A stretch of DNA of 7,521 bases from Marine group II euryarchaeote REDSEA-S43_B8 (lineage in GTDB: Archaea > Thermoplasmatota > Poseidoniia > Poseidoniales > Thalassarchaeaceae). Position 1 is the first letter of the stretch. Every line of letters starts with the position of its first letter. The stretch spans positions 1 to 7,521 of the forward strand of contig LUSA01000010.1 of the NCBI GenBank assembly GCA_001629235.1, written 5' to 3'. The notes beneath the pieces were generated by a model, which was not told the DNA's origin, did not search any database, and saw nothing but the letters and a program-made list of their open reading frames with translations. Positions 1 through 5,183 of this stretch are shown here, one piece after another. Both the position numbers and the translations under genes were made by a program.

Positions 1-363
1 CTCGATGAGTCGCAACAACTCTGGACTATCGTGGGATTCACACAGGGGGATGATCAGATAAATTCTGAGCAAGGCGTTAAAATCAGATTCTTGCACGGAA
101 ATACTTCCACAAGAATCGAATTATTGGAACCATTAGGGGACGATACCCCGGTCGGGAAGTTCATTTCCAAGAATGGACCGGGAGTACAGCAAATAGCAGT
201 TAGAGTAGCAGATATAGAAGAAACAATCTCGAGTTTGCTCAGCGCTGGAGTGAAAATGGTCTCGGAAGCACCAACTCTTGGCGCAGATGGCCATAGAATT
301 GCCTTTGTCCATCCTTCTTCAGCAGGCGGAGTTTTGATAGAACTCGTCGAATCGAACAAGTGA
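1..363 (+). CDS. mce: Methylmalonyl-CoA epimerase, C-terminal part (5' end outside window)
   Basis: This is the last 120 residues of a vicinal-oxygen-chelate (glyoxalase-fold) protein; the reading frame is open to the left edge. Methylmalonyl-CoA epimerase interconverts the S and R forms of methylmalonyl-CoA, linking propionyl-CoA carboxylation to the B12-dependent mutase in the cytosol. Seen here: the strand ending RIELLEP (fragment residues 38-44), VGKFISKNGPGVQQIAVRV (51-69), the GHRIAFVHP strand (97-105) and the terminal GGVLIELVE (109-117), all in family order. The missing N-terminal part should hold the first module with its metal-binding His. E40 and E114 sit at metal-ligand positions. 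The second-module His of the usual HHIA motif is Gln here (Q64), so the metal site may be altered. A related glyoxalase-fold enzyme is the alternative. The family call is firm and exact activity less so. A 34-base gap separates it from the next gene on the same strand. Confidence 0.87.
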   Translation, partial: LDESQQLWTIVGFTQGDDQINSEQGVKIRFLHGNTSTRIELLEPLGDDTPVGKFISKNGPGVQQIAVRVADIEETISSLLSAGVKMVSEAPTLGADGHRIAFVHPSSAGGVLIELVESNK

Positions 364-397
364 GAATCATCAAAAAGCAAATCTATTTCCGAGTGCT

Positions 398-700
398 ATG
401 ATTAGTACTCTAGACAGGATAGAATCACTAGGCAATTCCTCCTTAGGAATGATCGAGGAACAGAGAGATTTTGTCAGAGACTCTCTTGAAGTTCTTAGAG
501 CAACAAGCCAAATATCCAATGACGCTTTCTTGGATGCTGGAACAATTCAGGGCGGATTATCACTTCTATTGAATCTAATCTCACAAGGAATTTCTGAAGA
601 TGAGGCTTTCTCCCAGCTAGAGGCCCTCAAATCAAGGGCTCACCTACTCGAGGAGAAGTACCCAGGTTTGGATAAGAAGGTCGAGAATCTAAGAAAATAA
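398..700 (+). CDS. Unrecognised 100-residue helical protein
   Basis: I do not recognise this protein. It is 100 residues, acidic, without cysteine or tryptophan, and predicted by eye to be almost wholly helical. Residues 1-35 look like one amphipathic helix. A small hydrophobic middle (about 46-65, with GGLSLLLNLI) is followed by a charged C-terminal helix rich in Glu, Lys and Leu (about 66-99) that could form a coiled coil. There is no signal peptide or convincing membrane span. The ATG at 398 has no clear Shine-Dalgarno site. It lies 34 bases after the epimerase on the same strand and may be co-transcribed with it. The frame stays open for the full length, codon use resembles the neighbours, and no competing frame explains the interval, which supports a real gene. 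Its function is unknown. Confidence 0.6.
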   Translation: MISTLDRIESLGNSSLGMIEEQRDFVRDSLEVLRATSQISNDAFLDAGTIQGGLSLLLNLISQGISEDEAFSQLEALKSRAHLLEEKYPGLDKKVENLRK

Positions 701-730
701 TACTCTGGTATTACTCAAGTAATATTATAT
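698..730 (+). promoter_or_regulatory. Promoter with alternating inverted half-sites upstream of the RHH/preQ0 operon
   Basis: Positions 709-724 read TATTACTCAAGTAATA, a perfect 7-base inverted repeat with a 2-base centre. A second dyad, TAATAC-TCTG-GTATTA, occupies 698-713 and shares the middle arm. The result is three AGTAWTA-like half-sites in alternating orientation (698-704, 709-715, 718-724). The right arm runs into an A/T element (TATTATAT, 723-730) placed about 25 bases before the ATG at 753. That is archaeal TATA-box spacing for a leaderless or nearly leaderless transcript, and no Shine-Dalgarno site precedes that ATG. A repressor bound here would cover the TBP/TFB site. That the adjacent ribbon-helix-helix protein is the binder is inference. 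Confidence 0.5.
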
Positions 731-752
731 CTAGGCCTTTTTCCGCACAAGC

Positions 753-914
753 ATGCCGAAGATCAGCCTAGACATGCCCAGCGAGATTGTTTCTGATCTG
801 AAGAATCATGTCGGCGACTCAAAGAAATTCGTCAGTTTAGCCGACGCAATTAGAACTGCATGTAGGAAGATGTTGGATCAGTTGGACGAAATTGACGCAA
901 GACATGGGAGGTGA
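753..914 (+). CDS. Small ribbon-helix-helix (CopG/Arc-type) transcription regulator
   Basis: This 53-residue protein begins MPKISLDMPSEIV and ends ARHGR. It matches the ribbon-helix-helix layout: a short strand (residues 2-8) that would pair with its dimer partner and contact the DNA major groove, helix A (about 9-21), a turn around GDSKKFVS, and helix B (about 28-48, SLADAIRTACRKMLDQLDEI). Similar short proteins with the FVS-x-x-DAIR turn and a DEID-RHGR end are common in euryarchaea. It forms the first gene of the preQ0 operon. Its last codons, GGG AGG TGA, also supply the Shine-Dalgarno site of folE, so translation is probably coupled. An inverted repeat overlaps its own TATA box, which suggests autoregulation. 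Binding to that site and control of preQ0 synthesis are inferred. DNA-binding fold confidence is high; target is unproven. Confidence 0.85.
   Translation: MPKISLDMPSEIVSDLKNHVGDSKKFVSLADAIRTACRKMLDQLDEIDARHGR
906..914 (+). promoter_or_regulatory. Shine-Dalgarno site of folE inside the end of the RHH gene
   Basis: GGGAGGTGA is a near-perfect complement of the archaeal 16S rRNA 3' end and lies seven bases (GGAGG to start) before the GTG at 919. It fixes that GTG as the folE start. The element is made of the last sense codons and stop codon of the upstream regulator gene, so ribosomes finishing the regulator are positioned to start folE. Confidence 0.75.
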
Positions 915-918
915 ATGA

Positions 919-1506
919 GTGAAATTACCCGATAAAGAAGAGGCGATGGAAGCAATTGAGACTATTGTTCGCTACATAGAACAGTGTGGATCAGATCTGA
1001 GGGAAGGACTTGAGAATACGCCCGAAAGAGTGGTCCAGTCATACGAGGAGATATTCAGCGGATACTCAGACGATGCTAGTGAAATTCTGGACTCTACGTT
1101 CAACGCTGAAGGCTACGATGGGATAGTCCTGCTAAGGGATATGGAGTTTCACAGTACCTGTGAGCATCATCTTCAACCATTTTCTGGTAAGGGCCATATC
1201 GCATACATTCCAGTGGATAGAATAGTAGGCATTAGCAAGCTAGCTAGACTTCTGGATATGCATTCTAAGAGACTTCAGAACCAAGAGCGAATTACACAAT
1301 CTGTAGCGGATGATATTGTTGAGAATCTCAGTCCTCTTGGCTGCGCTGTTATTCTGGAGGCCCAACATGGATGCATGAAGTGCAGAGGAGTCAGAAAGCA
1401 GAATTCAATTATGACAACTAGCGCTATGCGAGGCGTCTTCTTCGATAAACAGGAGGCTAGAACAGAGGTATTACAACTTATCAGAAGTGGAAATTTGCAC
1501 GGGTGA
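919..1506 (+). CDS. folE: GTP cyclohydrolase I (type IA)
   Basis: This cytosolic enzyme converts GTP to 7,8-dihydroneopterin triphosphate, the entry step to tetrahydropterins and, with QueD, QueE and QueC, to preQ0. The 195 residues cover the full family length. Visible motifs: the N-terminal TPERV helix (34-38), the zinc and active-site segment FHSTCEHHLQPF (77-88) with ligands C81 and H84, the HIAYIP strand and GISKLARLLD (104-113), the QERIT segment (122-126), and HGCMKCRGV (150-158) carrying the third ligand C152. All catalytic positions appear intact. The start is GTG at 919, chosen for the strong Shine-Dalgarno site at 906-914; it follows the regulator stop by four bases. The 3' end overlaps queE. 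Most archaea use the unrelated MptA/FolE2 type, so a bacterial-type FolE here may reflect gene transfer. Identification is secure. Confidence 0.96.
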   Translation: MKLPDKEEAMEAIETIVRYIEQCGSDLREGLENTPERVVQSYEEIFSGYSDDASEILDSTFNAEGYDGIVLLRDMEFHSTCEHHLQPFSGKGHIAYIPVDRIVGISKLARLLDMHSKRLQNQERITQSVADDIVENLSPLGCAVILEAQHGCMKCRGVRKQNSIMTTSAMRGVFFDKQEARTEVLQLIRSGNLHG

Positions 1507-2107
1507 TTATCTGCAAAAATATCCAATCGTTGAGATTTTCCACTCTGTTCAAGGAGAGGGTTTTCATACGGGCATTCCGCATGTCTTCATCAGATTCGGA
1601 AATTGTAATCTTAGATGTGAGTGGTGCGATACCGACTTCATGACCTTCCAAGATATGGACATCGATTCGATTATAGAAGAGGTACTGAGCTACGACTGCG
1701 ACAGAGTGATATTCACTGGTGGGGAGCCTGCGATGCAGGATCTTTCAGTCATTGGTAAGAGGCTGAAAGAACACGGTATCAGCATCTCAATTGAGACCAA
1801 TGGAACAATTCCGGTAGACCCTATAATCGACTGGATATGTGTCAGTCCCAAGGATCAATTATATCCGAATGTATCGATAAAACAGAGAACTGGTGATGAG
1901 CTGAAAGTAGTATATTGCGGACAAGACTTGTCTTTGTATGATGAGTTGAAGAAAGGCTTCACCCATCTATATATCCAGCCTTGCTATGTCGAGGATGAAT
2001 CGGTTGAGGCAAATGGCAAAAGTTTCCAGATCGTAGAGCGACTGGTCAAGGATAGTCCTGGTTGGCGATTGAGCCTCCAGACACATAAGTGGATGGGAGT
2101 ACTATGA
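1487..2107 (+). CDS. queE: 7-carboxy-7-deazaguanine synthase (radical SAM)
   Basis: QueE is a radical S-adenosylmethionine enzyme with one 4Fe-4S cluster that rearranges 6-carboxy-5,6,7,8-tetrahydropterin to 7-carboxy-7-deazaguanine, the third step to preQ0. Evidence: EIFHSVQGEG-x-HTG near the N-terminus (residues 16-29), the cluster motif CNLRCEWC (40-47, CX3CX2C), TGGEP (77-81), ETNGT (103-107), VSPK (119-122), and the family-typical end LQTHKWMGV. At 206 residues it has normal size. The annotated GTG start at 1487 overlaps folE by 20 bases and adds about 11 residues before the conserved core. No good Shine-Dalgarno site precedes it, and the conserved region begins only at about residue 12, so the true start is uncertain by a few codons. 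The stop overlaps the queC ATG. Function is confident. Confidence 0.95.
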   Translation: MEICTGDYLQKYPIVEIFHSVQGEGFHTGIPHVFIRFGNCNLRCEWCDTDFMTFQDMDIDSIIEEVLSYDCDRVIFTGGEPAMQDLSVIGKRLKEHGISISIETNGTIPVDPIIDWICVSPKDQLYPNVSIKQRTGDELKVVYCGQDLSLYDELKKGFTHLYIQPCYVEDESVEANGKSFQIVERLVKDSPGWRLSLQTHKWMGVL

Positions 2108-2886
2108 ATAGGTCGGTAATGTCGCTGTCTGGTGGCATGGACAGCACAGCGCTTCTATTGAGGATGATTGCAGAAGGAGATGATATCACTTGCGTTTCCT
2201 ATGACTACGGACAGAAGCACCTCATTGAGATAGATCGAGCTAGAGACAACATAAGTTATCTGAGAGAGAATGGTCATAATGTAGAGCACTTTGTTGTAGA
2301 TCTTAGCTCTGCAATGCAATCCCTACATTCCGCACTGACTAGCGAAGACATAGTTGTTCCAGAGGGGCATTATGAATCTGAGCAGATGAAGCAGACAGTA
2401 GTCCCCAATAGGAATGCTATTTTCTCATCGATACTATACGCTCGGGCTCTAAGTACTGCTATTTCTGAGAACTGCCAAGTTAGGATTGCCCTAGGTGTGC
2501 ATAGTGGCGATCACGAAATATATCCTGATTGCAGACCCGAATTCTACCAGTCTCTGGAGAGGGCATTCTCTATTGGAAACTGGGATAGCGACCGCGTTTC
2601 TTTCCATCTCCCATACATCTCTTTTGACAAGACGATTATTCTTCAGGACGCTTTGGAATCCTGTAACTCACTAGGGTTAGATTTCGACATTGTCTTCTCC
2701 AACACTAACACATCGTACAATCCAGACACAAATGGTAGGAGCTCTGGAAGATCCGGTGCTGATGTTGAACGAATACTAGCATTCCACGCCATAGGAAGAG
2801 TAGATCCACTGCAGTACGTATACGATTGGGACTCAGTTTTGAACTATGCATTGGACCAGGAGAGGCAGGGTGGTCGAGATGAGTGA
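2104..2886 (+). CDS. queC: 7-cyano-7-deazaguanine (preQ0) synthase, lacking the usual zinc cysteines
   Basis: QueC uses ATP and ammonia to convert 7-carboxy-7-deazaguanine to preQ0. The 260-residue product shows the PP-loop SGGMDST (residues 9-15), YDYGQKH (34-40), VVPNRN (99-104) and GVH...YPDCRPEF (132-147), so the ATP- and substrate-binding parts look intact. In typical QueC a C-terminal Cys4 zinc site follows, of the form WSCY...CGxCxxC. Here the aligned positions are S204, S214, S217 and D220, within TSYNP and SSGRSGADVER. The serines use different codon families, which argues against a single reading error. The protein then continues with an ordered tail, AFHAIGRVDPLQY. The ATG at 2104 was chosen over an in-frame GTG at 2089 because it forms a 4-base ATGA overlap with the queE stop and has GGGAG just upstream. 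It is probably active without zinc, but that is inference. Confidence 0.92.
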   Translation: MNRSVMSLSGGMDSTALLLRMIAEGDDITCVSYDYGQKHLIEIDRARDNISYLRENGHNVEHFVVDLSSAMQSLHSALTSEDIVVPEGHYESEQMKQTVVPNRNAIFSSILYARALSTAISENCQVRIALGVHSGDHEIYPDCRPEFYQSLERAFSIGNWDSDRVSFHLPYISFDKTIILQDALESCNSLGLDFDIVFSNTNTSYNPDTNGRSSGRSGADVERILAFHAIGRVDPLQYVYDWDSVLNYALDQERQGGRDE

Positions 2887-3304
2887 CGACCTTCCAAGAT
2901 TCGACCCAGATAGGGATTCGGAATGGAGAGAAAGGCTCACAGATCTGCAATATCACGTTACTAGGGAGGCGGGTACAGAGCCACCCAATTCAGGAATTCA
3001 CTACATGGAGAACAGAAAGGGGGATTATCTGTGCATTTGCTGCGGACATTTACTGTTTACCTCTCAGATGAAGTTTGACTCAAGATGTGGTTGGCCAGCA
3101 TTTCACACAGAGGATCAAAATGCTGGAATTAAGAGGATTCGAGACACCTCATATGGAATGTTGAGAATAGAAGTAAGGTGCGGCTCATGTGATGCTCACC
3201 TGGGTCATGTTTTCGATGACGGACCTATTGAATTCGGTGGCGAGAGATACTGCATTAACTCAGCAAGTATAGACTTCGAGATGGAGGTAGATGATGCCGA
3301 ATAG
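2879..3304 (+). CDS. msrB: Peptide methionine-R-sulfoxide reductase
   Basis: MsrB reduces methionine-R-sulfoxide in oxidised proteins back to methionine in the cytosol. The 141 residues contain the whole domain: LTDLQYHVTREAGTEPPNSG (20-39), the two structural zinc pairs C52/C55 and C101/C104, the FDSRCGWPAF segment (66-75) with a likely resolving C70, CGSCDAHLGHVFDDGP (101-116), and RYCINSAS (123-130) with catalytic C125. Every expected catalytic and metal residue is present. The ATG at 2879 lies within the queC end (8-base overlap) and follows a GGCAGGGTGG stretch; an earlier in-frame ATG at 2846 would add eleven residues unlike the family. It sits between queC and queD, yet has no chemical step in preQ0 synthesis. 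Its placement suggests shared expression, not pathway membership. Confidence 0.96.
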   Translation: MSDDLPRFDPDRDSEWRERLTDLQYHVTREAGTEPPNSGIHYMENRKGDYLCICCGHLLFTSQMKFDSRCGWPAFHTEDQNAGIKRIRDTSYGMLRIEVRCGSCDAHLGHVFDDGPIEFGGERYCINSASIDFEMEVDDAE

Positions 3305-3746
3305 AATACGAAGATGGGTCGAGACAGATACTGGCCACAGGGTACCCAATCATAGTAGCAAATGTAGGCATATGCACGGCCACAGATATAGGTGGGAGGC
3401 AGAGTTGGAAGGGGATGTTGTGACAAAGAGAGGAGTATCAGAAGAGGGAATGCTCATTGACTTCTCAGAGGTTTCTGAGATTCTAAATACGTATATCCAC
3501 GATGTAGTGGATCACGCCTTCCTGGTGTTCGAGGATGACGAAGTAGCCCTAGACGCTCTCGGGATGATGGAGACTGGGCATCGAACCGTGATTCTCCCCT
3601 TCATTCCTACAGCGGAGAACCTGGCTAAGTGGGCTTTTGAACAGGTAGAGCCTCATATCTCATCATCCTACGGGAATTCTCTAATCCTAAGAGCATTCCA
3701 TGTCAGGGAGACTCCTAAATCATGGGCAAGCTGGTTCAACGAGTAG
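3294..3746 (+). CDS. queD: 6-carboxy-5,6,7,8-tetrahydropterin synthase
   Basis: QueD converts 7,8-dihydroneopterin triphosphate, the FolE product, to 6-carboxy-tetrahydropterin with loss of acetaldehyde and triphosphate, the second step to preQ0. The 150 residues show the family signature: zinc ligands H15, H28 and H30 (within GHRVPNH and RHMHGHRYR), catalytic Cys C24, the VDHAFL segment with D73 and H74, PTAEN with E108, and the C-terminal RETPKSWASW with E139. These features separate it from eukaryotic-type pyruvoyl-tetrahydropterin synthase, which lacks the same Cys spacing. Two adjacent ATG codons exist; the one at 3294 was chosen because GGAGGT (3283-3288) then stands five bases upstream. 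It overlaps msrB by 11 bases and is the last operon gene. It converges on the methyltransferase gene across a 22-base gap with no clear terminator. Confidence 0.95.
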   Translation: MPNRIRRWVETDTGHRVPNHSSKCRHMHGHRYRWEAELEGDVVTKRGVSEEGMLIDFSEVSEILNTYIHDVVDHAFLVFEDDEVALDALGMMETGHRTVILPFIPTAENLAKWAFEQVEPHISSSYGNSLILRAFHVRETPKSWASWFNE

Positions 3747-3768
3747 TATCTCAAAGGGTCACTCAGAA

Positions 3769-4521
3769 TCAAGTTTGCTCGAACGAGTCGGCGGCCTGTG
3801 TTAGGATGCCGAGTATCCTGTGTATCTCATCATCCTTAGGAAGACCCCTGAATAATACTCTGAGAAGAGTATCTTCTATCCCCTTCCTCTTGTGATCTTT
3901 AGTTGGCATTGATTCTACTAGCCTCTTAGCCTCAGACCTTAGTTTGGCTCTCAATTTCGGATCAAGTAGCCTACCTCCAGTCCCCGCCGGGTTAGTTGTA
4001 TCGGAGTTTACGTACCAAGAAAAGCAGATTATGGATACAGCATGACTTAGGTTGAGTATGGGATAACCCTCCCATGTGGGTATAGTTACGAGCAGATCAC
4101 ACATAGACAACTGCTCATTCAATAGTCCCTTTCCTTCGGGCCCGAATACTACTGCCACCCTTCCCTCAATCCCAGAAAGCCTCTCTGGGAGCTCCTCAGG
4201 AAGGAGGAAATGCCTCTTCACTGTCCTTTCGCCCTCTTCTCTCTTCCCAGAGGTCCCCACGACTAATGAGCAGTCTGCCACGCCCTCTTCAAAGGTGTCA
4301 ACGACTTTAGCACCATCAAGGACTTCTTGTGCATTCTTCGCTCTCCTTCTCGCTTCCTCGGACCAATCTCCATCCCTACCAACAACTCTGAGATCGTTTA
4401 TTCCGAAATTTAGCATCGAACGTGCTACTGCACCAATGTTACCATCATGCTCAGGCTTTACTAGGATGACGCAGACGTTTTGGGAGAAAGTAGGTAGATT
4501 CTGAGTTCTCCTGTCTCCCAT
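3769..4521 (-). CDS. trmJ: SPOUT-class RNA 2'-O-ribose methyltransferase, TrmJ type
   Basis: This 250-residue protein belongs to the SpoU/TrmH branch of knotted methyltransferases, which transfer a methyl group from S-adenosylmethionine to a ribose 2'-OH. Motif 1 is NIGAVAR (residues 28-34) followed by a LNFG segment. Motif 2 is FGPEGKGL (126-133). Motif 3 is YPILNLSHAV (153-162). Together they form the trefoil-knot SAM site and dimer interface. The C-terminal 80 residues are charged and helical, as in TrmJ enzymes that modify tRNA position 32. An rRNA target cannot be excluded. The ATG at 4521 was preferred; a TTG at 4539 would add six residues. Neither has a clear Shine-Dalgarno site. It lies 36 bases after rps17e on the same strand and may be read through from the ribosomal operon. 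Family is certain and target RNA inferred. Confidence 0.88.
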   Translation of the reverse strand: MGDRRTQNLPTFSQNVCVILVKPEHDGNIGAVARSMLNFGINDLRVVGRDGDWSEEARRRAKNAQEVLDGAKVVDTFEEGVADCSLVVGTSGKREEGERTVKRHFLLPEELPERLSGIEGRVAVVFGPEGKGLLNEQLSMCDLLVTIPTWEGYPILNLSHAVSIICFSWYVNSDTTNPAGTGGRLLDPKLRAKLRSEAKRLVESMPTKDHKRKGIEDTLLRVLFRGLPKDDEIHRILGILTQAADSFEQT

Positions 4522-4557
4522 AATACTTCGAATGGGCAACTGGTGATGAGTGATGCG

Positions 4558-4749
4558 CTAATCGACTCTGCGCTGTTTATATCTAGTGATATACCCCGCA
4601 ATCCAATTTCTCATCCTTTTGTTCCCTACGTCAGTGAACTCAGAAACTAGGTGCTTGTTCGTGTCGAAATCATCTGTGAATTGATCGGGATACATCTCTA
4701 CGAGCCTCAGAGCTCTGCTTTTGATAAACGAAGGCCTGATATTTCCCAT
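4558..4749 (-). CDS. rps17e: Ribosomal protein S17e
   Basis: A small-subunit ribosomal protein shared by archaea and eukaryotes. The 63-residue product starts MGNIRPSFIKSRA and contains YPDQFTDDFDTNKHLV (20-35) and the closing RNWIAGYITRY (47-57), the hallmark of archaeal S17e, which is about half the length of the eukaryotic form. It is basic, as expected for an rRNA binder. The start codon lies one base after the rpl31e stop codon. A GGAGG sequence in the last codons of rpl31e, about eight bases upstream, serves as ribosome-binding site. In many archaea this gene sits elsewhere, so its place in the S19e-L39e-L31e unit is a little unusual. Confidence 0.93.
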   Translation of the reverse strand: MGNIRPSFIKSRALRLVEMYPDQFTDDFDTNKHLVSEFTDVGNKRMRNWIAGYITRYKQRRVD

Positions 4750-4750
4750 T

Positions 4751-5014
4751 TCAATCCTCCAATAATTTAACTTCTAACGGAAAACCCACTTCTCGAGTAC
4801 ATACTACTCTGATCTTTCTAGGTGGATTCTGCATTCCCCTTGCCCAAATTGCATGATTAACAGACTCATCTATCCAGATTTCTTCGTCGTCACCTCTTTT
4901 CATATGTCTAGAAACATGAATCTTTACTTCGGCCATGGCTCTTTTCGCCCTACTTGTTCGTGGAACCTTCCACGCAGCTCTAAGTGGTATTGTGATTTCC
5001 TTAACCTCTGCCAT
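4751..5014 (-). CDS. rpl31e: Ribosomal protein L31e
   Basis: A large-subunit ribosomal protein of archaea and eukaryotes located near the peptide exit tunnel. The 87-residue product shows TIPLRAAWKVPRTSRAKRA (8-26), VSRHMK (34-39), the acidic DEEIWIDESVN strand (43-53), WARGMQNPPRKIRV (57-70) and a hydrophobic last strand, which is the complete family pattern at normal archaeal length. The ATG at 5014 follows a GAGGTGA site formed by the end of rpl39e, whose stop lies four bases upstream. L39e and L31e are neighbours in many archaeal genomes, which supports both calls. Confidence 0.95.
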   Translation of the reverse strand: MAEVKEITIPLRAAWKVPRTSRAKRAMAEVKIHVSRHMKRGDDEEIWIDESVNHAIWARGMQNPPRKIRVVCTREVGFPLEVKLLED

Positions 5015-5018
5015 TTGG

Positions 5019-5174
5019 TCACCTCTGTAGTTTGGATCTTCTCCACATGTGTCTCTTGGGATGAGAATTAGTCTTCCTATTTGTCCTCATTACAACCCAA
5101 ACAGGAACACGCTTATTCTGCTTTGTCACTTTATTCAAGCGCTTTTTCTTTGCGAATGGTTTGTTCCTTGCCAT
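5019..5174 (-). CDS. rpl39e: Ribosomal protein L39e
   Basis: This 51-residue, very basic protein begins MARNKPFAKKKRLNK and ends KRHMWRRSKLQR. It carries the L39e signature VPVWVVMRTNRK (23-34). L39e is the smallest archaeal and eukaryotic large-subunit protein and lines the exit tunnel. The length equals the archaeal norm. The ATG at 5174 is preceded by a GAGGTGG ribosome-binding site that overlaps the end of rps19e, nine bases away. The stop codon falls within the ribosome-binding site of rpl31e. Several hydrophobic plus-strand open frames across this region are antisense artefacts of the Arg/Lys-rich codons. Confidence 0.96.
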   Translation of the reverse strand: MARNKPFAKKKRLNKVTKQNKRVPVWVVMRTNRKTNSHPKRHMWRRSKLQR

Positions 5175-5183
5175 GGTGCCACC

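Noticed and set aside
736..743. CCTTTTTC as a transcription terminator after the 100-residue protein
   Set aside because: Only five T residues, with weak A/T hairpins upstream that fit better as operator half-sites; it also lies in the likely promoter region of the next gene.
2883..3071. 62-residue open frame overlapping the start of msrB
   Set aside because: It is in another frame of msrB, which has all catalytic and zinc residues.
3583..3591. AACCGTGAT, a copy of one arm of the 5696-5713 dyad
   Set aside because: Single arm within queD coding sequence; expected by chance for a 7-9-base word.
3840..3862. AATAATACTCTG here matches the operator region at 697-708
   Set aside because: It is inside the methyltransferase coding sequence, lacks the partner arm, and a single 12-base match is compatible with chance.
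4076..4504. 142-residue plus-strand open frame opposite the TrmJ-type gene
   Set aside because: It is Ser/Thr/Pro-rich, has no motif, and is antisense to a gene with three clear SPOUT motifs.
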